A DNA stretch of 64,000 nucleotides from Alphaproteobacteria bacterium. GTDB taxonomy: Bacteria; Pseudomonadota; Alphaproteobacteria; Micropepsales; Micropepsaceae. The stretch is taken from NCBI GenBank assembly GCA_019245415.1, contig JAFARO010000004.1, forward strand, positions 558,001 to 622,000, in the 5' to 3' direction. The translations under genes were made by a program, and so were the position numbers. This document shows, in pieces, positions 50,537 through 60,790 of this stretch. Numbering within the stretch: position 1 is the stretch's first letter; each line of letters starts with the position of its first letter. The notes under the pieces are model-generated. The model saw only the letters and a program-made list of their open reading frames with translations, made no database searches and was not told the origin of the DNA.

Positions 50537-51289
50537 CTAACCCGGCGTTCCGACGCCCAGCAATTGACCGAGCGCGCGGGCGATGCCGCGGGACGAGGCG
50601 CGACCGGCATAGCCGCTGCGCACGTCGAAGGTGATGTTCAAGGTCTTGCCCGAGAGGAACATCAAGGGCTTGGTGCCGAGCGCCATGCGCACCTGGTCGA
50701 TGCGCCGGGCGAACGCGCCGCGCGCCTGGCCGGGGATGAGGAATCGGTCGATGCCGCGCGCGGCGTTCTCCATCGCCTCGAAGCACAGCGCGCGCATGCG
50801 CGCGTCGCCGGCGAGCGCCACCCAATCGGCGGTGAACACGGCATGGATGCCGCGCGAATAGGCGAGATGCTCGGACTCGTCGTCGGCGGCATTCTGCACG
50901 TCGCCGAGCGAGACTTGTCCGGGCGACGGCCGCAGCGAGTCGCCGGTGCGCTCCGCCGCCACGCCGCCCGGCGTAGCGTCGGTGAACAGCGTCATGCCGC
51001 CCCAGGCCGCGACCCGGATCGCGATCGCGCCGGAATCGTATTTGAGCGCGCGTCCGCCGAGCGGCGCAGGCTCCTCGTAGAGCACGTAGATCTCGGGATC
51101 GTCGTCGAAGCGCAGCAGATATTTGTCGCCGTATGCGTCGAGCGAGAAATCGAAGCGGCCGGCGCTGTAGCTGCCGGGCTGGACGCCGCCGACTTCCTCC
51201 TGATTGAGACGCGAGGACATCTCGCTCTGGGCCAGGGCCGCGCCGCTCATCAGTGCGCACAATAGAAAGGCGATCCCGATCCTGGGCAT
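50537..51289 (-). CDS. DUF4908 domain exported protein
   Basis: The 250-residue precursor starts MPRIGIAFLLCALMSGAALAQ, a signal peptide. The mature part follows the DUF4908 pattern: SYSAGRFDFSLDAYGDKYLLRFD, IYVLYEEPAPLGGRALKYDSG and ALKYDSGAIAIRVAAWGGMTLFTDATPGG. The family is known mainly from Caulobacterales and relatives, with no function assigned. The start is placed at the ATG at 51289 because the frame upstream relies on a TTG. It converges with the cupin gene. Confidence 0.82.
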   Translation of the reverse strand: MPRIGIAFLLCALMSGAALAQSEMSSRLNQEEVGGVQPGSYSAGRFDFSLDAYGDKYLLRFDDDPEIYVLYEEPAPLGGRALKYDSGAIAIRVAAWGGMTLFTDATPGGVAAERTGDSLRPSPGQVSLGDVQNAADDESEHLAYSRGIHAVFTADWVALAGDARMRALCFEAMENAARGIDRFLIPGQARGAFARRIDQVRMALGTKPLMFLSGKTLNITFDVRSGYAGRASSRGIARALGQLLGVGTPG

Positions 51290-51398
51290 GAAATCGTTTT
51301 CTTTTTTCAACCCCTCAAGCCCGGCCGGGGCTCCCCTGCTGCCACTAAGCCCAAGAAATGGGGCGATTTTATGGGAGGGGCGAATGGCGCAAAAAACA

Positions 51399-51495
51399 GT
51401 GTCATTCCGGGCGAGCGCGCGGACGCGCGCGAGGGAAGGGAATCCAGCAAAAGGAAAATGGATTCCCCTCGCTTCGCTCGGCCGGGAATGACACT
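51399..51495. repeat. Palindromic intergenic repeat (GTGTCATTCC family)
   Basis: Arms GTGTCATTCC and GGAATGACAC bound a hairpin with GAGGGAAGGGAATCC and GGATTCCCCTC inside. It is related to the elements at 15885 and 55366 and fills most of the 243-bp gap between two minus-strand genes. Confidence 0.85.
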
Positions 51496-51532
51496 ATTAT
51501 TTGGTTTGCAATTTCTTTCCGCGCAATAGCGC

Positions 51533-52342
51533 TCAAATATCCCCGAAGCTTCCGCCTCGGCCCTTGCCGGCGGCGAAGCGTGCCGCGCCGTCGCGCGACT
51601 CGCCGCTGGCGAGGGTTGCCGTGCCGAGCGCGAATTCGACGGCCATCGCTTCCGCGAAACCGCCGTCCCATTGTTCGTACACGGATCGTCTGTCGCTCTT
51701 CAGGCACGTTTGCGGCAGGCGCGCCAGTTCCGCCGCCAGCGCTTCGGCCGCGGCGCGCGCGTGGCCCTTGGCGACGACGCGGTTGGCAAGCCCAAACGAC
51801 AGCGCCTCCTGCGCCGAGACCGGGCGGCCGGTGAGGATCATATCCAGCGCGCGCGACTGGCCGATGAGGCGCGGCAGCCGCACCGTGCCGCCGTCGATCA
51901 GCGGCACGCCCCACCGCCGGCAGAACACGCCGAACACCGCGTCCTCTTCCGCCACGCGCAGATCGCACCAACAGGCGAGCTCCAGGCCGCCGGCCACCGC
52001 ATAGCCCGCCACCGCCGCGATCACCGGCTTGGAGAGCCGCATGCGCGTCGGCCCCATCGGTGCGTCGCCCGCGAGCGGATCGAGCGTGTCGGCATCGATT
52101 CGCGCGATGCGGTTGCCGCGGCCGTCGGCGACGCCTTTGAGATCGGCGCCGGCGCAGAAGGTTCCGCCCGCGCCCCACAAGACCGCGACCTTGGCCTCGT
52201 CGTCGCGCTCGAAGTCCAGGAACGCCGCAGCCAGCGCATCCGCCGTCGGGCGGTCGACCGCGTTGCGCGCCTCAGGCCGGTTCAAAATGATCGTGGTCAC
52301 AGCACCTTGGCGCTCGACGCGCACCGCCTCTTCGCCGCTCAT
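51533..52342 (-). CDS. Crotonase/enoyl-CoA hydratase family protein
   Basis: The 269-residue protein has TTIILNRPEARNAVDRPTAD, the oxyanion-hole segment GTFCAGADLKGVADG (about 61-75) and the second segment AGYAVAGGLELACWCDLRVAE (about 112-132). The Glu that polarises water in true hydratases would fall at CRRWGVPLIDGGT, where Asp and Gly are seen instead. It may therefore be an isomerase or decarboxylase-like crotonase rather than a hydratase. It stands alone between repeats. Confidence 0.88.
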   Translation of the reverse strand: MSGEEAVRVERQGAVTTIILNRPEARNAVDRPTADALAAAFLDFERDDEAKVAVLWGAGGTFCAGADLKGVADGRGNRIARIDADTLDPLAGDAPMGPTRMRLSKPVIAAVAGYAVAGGLELACWCDLRVAEEDAVFGVFCRRWGVPLIDGGTVRLPRLIGQSRALDMILTGRPVSAQEALSFGLANRVVAKGHARAAAEALAAELARLPQTCLKSDRRSVYEQWDGGFAEAMAVEFALGTATLASGESRDGAARFAAGKGRGGSFGDI

Positions 52343-52391
52343 GTCTCACTCCCGATTTCGCGACCGATCATCGCATATTTCCTCTTCTTGG

Positions 52392-52515
52392 CGTCCTCCT
52401 TCGAGGCTCGCTCCGCTCGCACCTCAGGATGACGCGAGAAAAATGGACGCCCGCGTCATGCTGAGGTGCCCGCCGAAGGCGGGCCTCGAAGCACGCGGGC
52501 GGGCCTCGAAGGATG
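52392..52515. repeat. Palindromic intergenic repeat (CCTTCGAGGC family)
   Basis: Arms GTCCTCCTTCGAGGC and GCCTCGAAGGATG enclose CACCTCAGGATGACG/CGTCATGCTGAGGTG, as at 43698. An extra GGGCCTCGAAG unit is duplicated near the right end (52481 and 52501). Confidence 0.85.
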
Positions 52516-52591
52516 GGGCAAAAGGCGCTTGGCATGACTGCCGAATGCGCCTAAACCCGCGCCCATTCCTCCTCGTATCGAAGGCGCCCCC

Positions 52592-55303
<2,712 letters not shown>

Positions 55304-55365
55304 TTCGCCATCCAAGCTCATAGTGTCATCCTCGGCGAGCGCGACAGCGCGCGTGGTCCAACACA

Positions 55366-55476
55366 GTGTCATTCCCGGCCGAGCGTGCGAGGGGAAGGGA
55401 ATCCATCTTTTTTGGCGACGAAATGGATTCCCTTCCCCTCACTCCGCCTTCGGCTTCGTTCGGCCGGGAATGACAC
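55366..55476. repeat. Palindromic intergenic repeat (GTGTCATTCCCGGCC family)
   Basis: Arms GTGTCATTCCCGGCCGA and CGGCCGGGAATGACAC enclose inner AAGGGAATCCAT/ATGGATTCCCTT pairing. The rest of the 337-bp gap between aconitase and the DUF1223 gene (55304-55640) contains a related partial piece (GTGTCATCCTCGGCGAGC near 55323) and no gene. Confidence 0.85.
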
Positions 55477-55640
55477 TGTTATCTTGCTCCGCCCTCGGAG
55501 CCCGAAAACCAACTGGCGCCGGGCTCCCCGCTTCATTAATCTCGCCCGCATTGCGTCCTGTTGGCGCAGGGATCCGGGGCGGGAAGGGCGTTTTGGGCCG
55601 TTCAAGCCGAAGTGACTGGAGGGGGCGGGGGCCTCTGACT

Positions 55641-56414
55641 ATGGTGCCGGCCATGACGTCGTCTTCGGTCGTGCGCGCCGGGCTTTGGGCGCTGGTGTGT
55701 TGCGTTTGGGCATTGCCGTCCTTTGCCGGACCGCCGCCGGCACGGCGTCCCGTAGTGGTCGAGCTCTTTACCAGCCAGGGCTGCAGCTCCTGCGTTCCGG
55801 CCGATGCGCTGCTGACGCGCCTCACCCGGCGCAGCGATGTGCTGCCCTTGAGCCTGCCCGTGACCTATTGGGACATGCTGGGCTGGAAGGACACGCTGGC
55901 GAGCGACGCCAACACGCGCCGGCAAAAGGCCTATGCCGCCACCATGGGCCACGGCGCGGTCTATACGCCGCAGATGATCGTCGACGGCATCACCGACGTG
56001 GTCGGCTCGCGCGAGCCGCAGGTGCTCTCGGCGATCGACGCGCGCGCGCGCGACGCGGACGCGGGCGACGTGCCGGTATTCCTGCGCGAGACTCAGAACG
56101 AGCTTCAGATCGGCATCGGCGGCGCCGAGCGCAGTGCCGCCCCGGCGACGGTTTGGATGTTCCACATCAAGAACGCGGCGACGGTGGCGATCGGCGGCGG
56201 CGAGAACGGCGGCCGCACCATGACCTATCGCAATGTCGTCGGCGATCTGCGCGCGGTCGGCCAATGGAAGGGCGAACCGCTCGCCATCGACCTGCCGCGC
56301 TCGGAGATGGAAGGCCTGCCGCATGACAGCGTCGCGGTCGTGGTCCAGCATGGCGGCTTCGGCCACATCGTCGGCGCCGCGGTGCTGGCGCATCCGGAGT
56401 TCGCGCCTCTGTAG
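55641..56414 (+). CDS. DUF1223 family thioredoxin-like exported protein
   Basis: The 257-residue precursor has a signal peptide (AGLWALVCCVWALPSFAGPP) followed by VVVELFTSQGCSSCVPADALL. The CSSC motif (Cys48 and Cys51) suggests a redox-active thioredoxin fold. YWDMLGWKDTLASDANTRRQ and TPQMIVDGITDVVGS are also hallmarks of DUF1223. It would act in the periplasm, in thiol exchange or metal handling. The start at 55641 (MVPAM) or 55653 (MTSS) is open; either gives a full signal. Confidence 0.9.
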   Translation: MVPAMTSSSVVRAGLWALVCCVWALPSFAGPPPARRPVVVELFTSQGCSSCVPADALLTRLTRRSDVLPLSLPVTYWDMLGWKDTLASDANTRRQKAYAATMGHGAVYTPQMIVDGITDVVGSREPQVLSAIDARARDADAGDVPVFLRETQNELQIGIGGAERSAAPATVWMFHIKNAATVAIGGGENGGRTMTYRNVVGDLRAVGQWKGEPLAIDLPRSEMEGLPHDSVAVVVQHGGFGHIVGAAVLAHPEFAPL

Positions 56415-56423
56415 CGAGGCGGA

Positions 56424-56505
56424 TATCCACAAGCCTGTGGATTTGTGGATGACGCAACGCGATGGGCATGCGGCAAGCGCGGCCTTTGCGCGCTCGCTTG
56501 TGGAT
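56424..56505. promoter_or_regulatory. Cluster of DnaA-box-like heptamers
   Basis: ATCCACA or its complement TGTGGAT occurs four times in 82 bp: 56425-56431 (as ATCCACA), 56436-56442, 56444-56450 and 56499-56505. The first two form a hairpin. The whole lies in the 195-bp gap ahead of the dCTP deaminase gene. None has the full TTATCCACA consensus. Confidence 0.5.
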
Positions 56506-56609
56506 CGATCGGTGGACGCAATAGCGCTTGCGGGCGCGCGCGATTGCCCACAAGACTTGGCGATGAGTGCCGGCGCGCGGTCGCCTGGCGGTTGTCGGGG
56601 CGTTGTGGC

Positions 56610-57800
56610 ATGAGCGGCGGGAGCGTCTTGCAAGAGCTGTTTCCAATGGCCGACGGGCCTTCCAGCTTGAGTCCATCGCGCGATGGCACCGGGGTCATCT
56701 CCTATCAGGGCCTGCGCCATCTGCAGAACGCCAAGGAGATCGTGGCGAGCGTCGCGTTCGACGCCGATCAGGTCCAGCCCGCCAGCGTCGATCTGCGCCT
56801 GGGCCGGCGCGCCTGGCGCGTGCGGGCGAGTTTCCTGCCGGGCGACAAGAGCGTCGCCGAGCGCGTCAGCCAGCTCGGCGGTACCGAGATCGACCTGACC
56901 CGGCCCGCCGTGTTCGAGAGCGGCGTCGTCTATGTCGTGGAGCTCATGGAAAGCGTGCGGCTGACCAACGGGCTGTGGGGCGTCGCCAACCCGAAGAGTT
57001 CGACCGGCAGGCTCGACGTGCTCGTGCGCCTGATCACCAACGAGGCGACCCAGTTCGACCTCGTGCGCCGCCGCTACGAAGGCCCGCTCTATCTCGAGGT
57101 CGCGCCGCAGGCCTTCAGCATCGTCGTGCAGCAAGGCGTGCGTCTCAACCAGCTGCGTTTTCTGCGCGGGACGTCTCCCGGCGTCGCCATCGGCACCGTC
57201 GGCGGCCTCGAAGAGCGCTACAGGAAAGGCCAGCTCGTCCGCCCGGACGGCGAGCTGCTGCCGTTGCGCGGCCAGCTCGTGCCGGTCTCCGTCGATCTGC
57301 GCGGCAAAGGGCCGGGCAGCATCGTCGGCTACAAGGCCAAGAAGACGACGGACACGATCGATGTCGGCAGGATCGGCCACTACGATCCGCGCGAGTTCTG
57401 GGAACCGATCGCCGACGTCGACGGCCGGCTGCCGCTCGACAAGGGCGACTTCTACATCCTGGCGACGCGCGAAGACGTCGGCGTCCCGCCGGATCTCGCC
57501 GCCGAGATGGTTCCCTTCGATTCGGCGTCGGGAGAATTCCGCGTCCACTATGCCGGCTTCTTCGATCCGGGCTTCGGCTATCAGGACGGCCGCGCGCAGG
57601 GCAGCAAGGCGGTGCTGGAAGTGCGCTCCTATGGCGTCTCGTTCATGCTGGAGCATGGCCAGACGGTGGGGTGGCTGAACTACAGCCGCCTCGCCACCGG
57701 CGCTCCGCCCGACAAGCTCTACGGCGCCGGCATCAAGTCCAACTATCAGGGCCAGGGAGTCGCCCTCGCCAAGCACTTCAAGCCCTGGCCGGGCGGTTAG
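56610..57800 (+). CDS. dcd: 2'-Deoxycytidine 5'-triphosphate deaminase (long alphaproteobacterial type)
   Basis: The 396-residue protein is the double-length form of dCTP deaminase found in Alphaproteobacteria. It converts dCTP to dUTP and ammonia, supplying the dUMP branch for thymidylate. The first half has QPASVDLRLGRRAWRVRASF and ANPKSSTGRLDVLVRLITNE, which matches the nucleotide-binding KSSxxR region of the Dcd family. The second half repeats the fold more loosely (SVDLRGKGPGSIVGYKAKK). The start at 56610 is the nearest ATG before the conserved part. DnaA-box-like heptamers lie upstream. Confidence 0.85.
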   Translation: MSGGSVLQELFPMADGPSSLSPSRDGTGVISYQGLRHLQNAKEIVASVAFDADQVQPASVDLRLGRRAWRVRASFLPGDKSVAERVSQLGGTEIDLTRPAVFESGVVYVVELMESVRLTNGLWGVANPKSSTGRLDVLVRLITNEATQFDLVRRRYEGPLYLEVAPQAFSIVVQQGVRLNQLRFLRGTSPGVAIGTVGGLEERYRKGQLVRPDGELLPLRGQLVPVSVDLRGKGPGSIVGYKAKKTTDTIDVGRIGHYDPREFWEPIADVDGRLPLDKGDFYILATREDVGVPPDLAAEMVPFDSASGEFRVHYAGFFDPGFGYQDGRAQGSKAVLEVRSYGVSFMLEHGQTVGWLNYSRLATGAPPDKLYGAGIKSNYQGQGVALAKHFKPWPGG

Positions 57801-58037
57801 GATCAGCGGTCCTGAATGCGCGCCGGAGTAGCAGCGATACGGGTGTCGTTCTGCTCGTAGGCGATTGATTTCGTTGCATTCGCATCGCAACTTCCGGGGA
57901 GTTTGCCAAGCAAGCTGTCGGCCTCTAGCCTTGTGTCCGTCGAATTGGCGGCTGCGGATTTCGCGAAAGCCCTATTTGTTGCTTCAGCAAGCGCGAAGTT
58001 GCGCAGCCCTCGATTCCTTGCCGGGGGAAACATCATC

Positions 58038-59858
58038 ATGGGCAAGATCATCGCGGCGGCCGCCGCGGCAGCGGCATTCGTGTCGTTCTCGGCACACGCC
58101 TCCAACGTCATCGTCTTCGGCCAGAATCGCGACAATTGCGGGCACGGCGTCTTGTGCAGCGTCGACGGCACGCATGGCTACCTCGACAACGGCCGCGGCC
58201 GGCCCTTCAACGCCAGCGCCATCGCGCGCTGGTTCCAGGTCGATATCGACGGCAAGACTCATTTGAAGGGCCAGCAGGGCGAACCCCTTCGCGGCTCGGG
58301 CGCGTTCCTGGTCTTGAACGACACCGGCCGTCCGATCTCGCTTTTCGCCCTGGCGCTCGCCGACGATTTTCGCGGCGCACCCGGCGATGTCTGCCGCGGC
58401 GCGCAGTCCGGCAAGCCGTGCAACGGCTTTTCGGCGCAAAGCGGGACTGGATCCTACCGCTACAAATCGCAGTTGAGCGGCGCGGACTGGGACCGCTGCA
58501 CCCAGGGCAAAGCGAAACGCCGCCTCTGCATAGGCAATCCCTCGACCGCGGCCGAGTTCGCCGCCGGCCGCATCACCTATAGCTGGCGCGCCGGCAGCGG
58601 CGGTGCGATCCCCAAAGGCGCGGTGTTCACCATCGCCTTCGCCGACTGGAACAGCAACGCCTGGTCGGCGCCAACCGCGCCTCCCTCCATCATCATGGTT
58701 TCATCCAACAATGGCGTTCCCGGCGACAACGAAAGCTATGCCTGCTGTGCCAGCATCACGCCGGACGGCGCGCACGCGGTGTTTCACAGCGGCGCTTCCA
58801 ACATCCCCGGAGCGACGCCAGGTGTCATGAGCGTCTACGTCTACGGGACAGGGGATGCGTCGTACACGGCCATTCCCACCAGCCTCAGTCCCGACGACAG
58901 CGAGAATGTCGTGCTGTCCGACGACGCAACCGCCGTCGCGCTGGCGGGAACCGATTCGAATACGGATATCGGAAACTATTATGTCTTCGATCTCGCGGCG
59001 CAGACGACGCAGGTCATCCCGAACTGCTACGATATGACGAACAGGGTGCTGATAAGCGGTGACGGCCGTTATGTCGTCTACGAATCGGGGCAGGTCGGAC
59101 CCTGCCAGGGCTCCTTCGGCGTCTTTGTCTATGACCGGTCGAACGGCACCGCGACCCAGATGTTGGCGCCGGACGGGACCTTGCCGGACGGAAGCGGCTG
59201 CCAACCGATCGGGATGAACGACACCGGACAGTTCGTCGTGATCTCCTGCGATTCCGACAATCTGGTGGAAGGGATCGACTATCCGACCGGATATGTCTGG
59301 GATCGCGCTTCGAACACATTCGAGGTTCTGGTGAGGACGACCAACGGCACCCAGGGAATCGAGACCGGGGTCTCCACCGCGGGACTTTCCACCGACGGAC
59401 GCTACGTCGTGTTCAACAGTTCCGAGACCGACCTCGTGCCCGGCGGCACCACGGGAATCCAGACGTTCCGCTACGACCGTGCGACCCAAGTGACGACGCT
59501 GGTATCGTCGACGGCGGAAGGCGTGGAGGCGAATTCGATCGATACCGGCTTCGGCAATTACACCGAGTCGATCAGCCCCGACGGCCGCTATGTGGCGTTC
59601 TGGACCAATGCAACGAACCTCGTCCCCGGCGTGCAGAACACGATCTATGCGGCGGAAGCCTATGTGAAGGACTTGCAGACCGGGGAGATCGTCGAGGTCT
59701 CGCTCGCCCCCGACGGCACGCCGGCGAACGCAAACGCCGAACAACCGATGATGAGTTCGGACACGCACTACATTCTCTTCGACAGCCAGGCGACCAATCT
59801 CGTCGCAGGAGGAAATCCGGGCAAGTATCATCAGGTCTATCTGGCGACGATGCCTTAG
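58038..59858 (+). CDS. Exported TolB-like beta-propeller protein
   Basis: The 606-residue precursor has a signal peptide (MGKIIAAAAAAAAFVSFSAHA). The first 190 residues form a Cys-containing domain (NCGHGVLCSVDGTHG, then CTQGKAKRRLCIGN). From about 215 onward there are six or more blades of the PD40/TolB type, marked by SISPDGRYVAFWTNATNLVPG, SADGRYVVYES and the like. Such propellers usually bind protein or surface sugar. The upstream 237 bp has no certain gene. A small exported protein gene follows 17 bp downstream. Confidence 0.82.
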   Translation: MGKIIAAAAAAAAFVSFSAHASNVIVFGQNRDNCGHGVLCSVDGTHGYLDNGRGRPFNASAIARWFQVDIDGKTHLKGQQGEPLRGSGAFLVLNDTGRPISLFALALADDFRGAPGDVCRGAQSGKPCNGFSAQSGTGSYRYKSQLSGADWDRCTQGKAKRRLCIGNPSTAAEFAAGRITYSWRAGSGGAIPKGAVFTIAFADWNSNAWSAPTAPPSIIMVSSNNGVPGDNESYACCASITPDGAHAVFHSGASNIPGATPGVMSVYVYGTGDASYTAIPTSLSPDDSENVVLSDDATAVALAGTDSNTDIGNYYVFDLAAQTTQVIPNCYDMTNRVLISGDGRYVVYESGQVGPCQGSFGVFVYDRSNGTATQMLAPDGTLPDGSGCQPIGMNDTGQFVVISCDSDNLVEGIDYPTGYVWDRASNTFEVLVRTTNGTQGIETGVSTAGLSTDGRYVVFNSSETDLVPGGTTGIQTFRYDRATQVTTLVSSTAEGVEANSIDTGFGNYTESISPDGRYVAFWTNATNLVPGVQNTIYAAEAYVKDLQTGEIVEVSLAPDGTPANANAEQPMMSSDTHYILFDSQATNLVAGGNPGKYHQVYLATMP

Positions 59859-59875
59859 AAGCGGGGGAGAGTGCG

Positions 59876-60316
59876 ATGAAGAGAGTCGTTTCGATGCTGG
59901 CTCTGCTGCTCATGACTTCGGCGGCTGAGGCCGCCACCCATATCACTTTCGACGGCTTCTGCGACGGCATGAGGATTTCCGGCGACGGGCTGCACTTCGT
60001 CACCGTTCAAACAGGCGCCTGCCTGCAAGGCACATTGGTCATGGGCGCGGGCTACAAGATCGGGAGCAAGAAGAAAGGCGGCAACCTCGTGCTCGGCGTG
60101 AATTGGGAGAGCTTCGACGGCCATCCTGCGGGCTCGGAACAATACTCCTACATCATCCAATATCCCTTCGTCACCGGCGGGACGTGGGAAGAGATCTTCA
60201 CCACCAACGGCACGTCATCGACCGTTCTCAACAGCGGCACCTACACGGTGAGCGGTGCGCCGGGGGAGGGCCGTCGCGGCTCGACGCCGACCGTCTACGC
60301 CGCGCCGCGGAACTGA
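59876..60316 (+). CDS. Small exported protein next to the propeller
   Basis: The 146-residue precursor has a signal peptide (MKRVVSMLALLLMTSAAEAAT). The mature protein is beta-rich, with CDGMRISGDGLHFVTVQTGAC suggesting a disulfide hairpin, and GGNLVLGVNWESFDGHPAG and GGTWEEIFTTNGTSSTVLNSG as strands. It stands 17 bp after the propeller gene, and GGGGGAGAG precedes the ATG, so the two are likely co-transcribed. Function unknown; it may be a partner of the propeller. Confidence 0.72.
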   Translation: MKRVVSMLALLLMTSAAEAATHITFDGFCDGMRISGDGLHFVTVQTGACLQGTLVMGAGYKIGSKKKGGNLVLGVNWESFDGHPAGSEQYSYIIQYPFVTGGTWEEIFTTNGTSSTVLNSGTYTVSGAPGEGRRGSTPTVYAAPRN

Positions 60317-60334
60317 AGTCCGCCCGCGCGTCGA

Positions 60335-60664
60335 TCAGTACGATCGGTCGAACAGCATCGGTGCAATTGTAGGCGCAAGCCCTGGATAGGCGCCCGCATG
60401 TCGAGACCGAGAGGCCACCGCCTGGCCGATCACCTGTGCGGCATAGCGCGGGTCGAGGAGAGGGCCGTTCCAGGGCGAGGCGCCGGCTGTCTCGAAACGG
60501 TACGCCTGGCGTCGCGTCGTCTGCGCGCCGCGGCGCTCGCGCGCGGAGGCGTCGCCGTCGTTCGAACCGCCCAAAGACTGCGCTTTTGCAATGCGCGCAT
60601 GGTTGAGGCGCAGCCGCGGCGCGGCGGACGCATCGCACGAAACTGAGCGCAACTCGAGCTCCAT
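60335..60664 (-). CDS. Small hypothetical protein, probable
   Basis: The minus-strand frame of 109 residues starts MELELRSVSCDASAAPRLRL and ends with an ordered segment: AYRFETAGASPWNGPLLDPR, then YAAQVIGQAVASRSRHAG and YPGLAPTIAPMLFDRSY. The C-terminal half looks like a real protein segment with Tyr/Pro turns, which recalls small alphaproteobacterial proteins with LLDPxFAAQxxGQ motifs. It lies alone between two plus-strand genes. A one-mismatch CtrA-like site (ATAACCGATTCTTAA) overlaps its start. Confidence is moderate. Confidence 0.55.
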   Translation of the reverse strand: MELELRSVSCDASAAPRLRLNHARIAKAQSLGGSNDGDASARERRGAQTTRRQAYRFETAGASPWNGPLLDPRYAAQVIGQAVASRSRHAGAYPGLAPTIAPMLFDRSY

Positions 60665-60790
60665 AACCGATTCTTAACGCAAGCCCCGCGCCGCAGTTGC
60701 TCTGCCCCAGGAGTTACGAGTTTTTTAAGCCGCGGCCTTCATCATCGCTCCAAAGGCCCGGAAAAAAATATCGGGCGGGGATGGTGGAGC

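Noticed and set aside
57803-58036. A minus-strand frame ending SCDANATKSIAYEQNDTRIA with natural-looking composition
   Set aside because: It overlaps the signal peptide of the propeller gene on the other strand, has no good start or RBS and no recognised homologue. It may be a real small gene, but the evidence is not enough.
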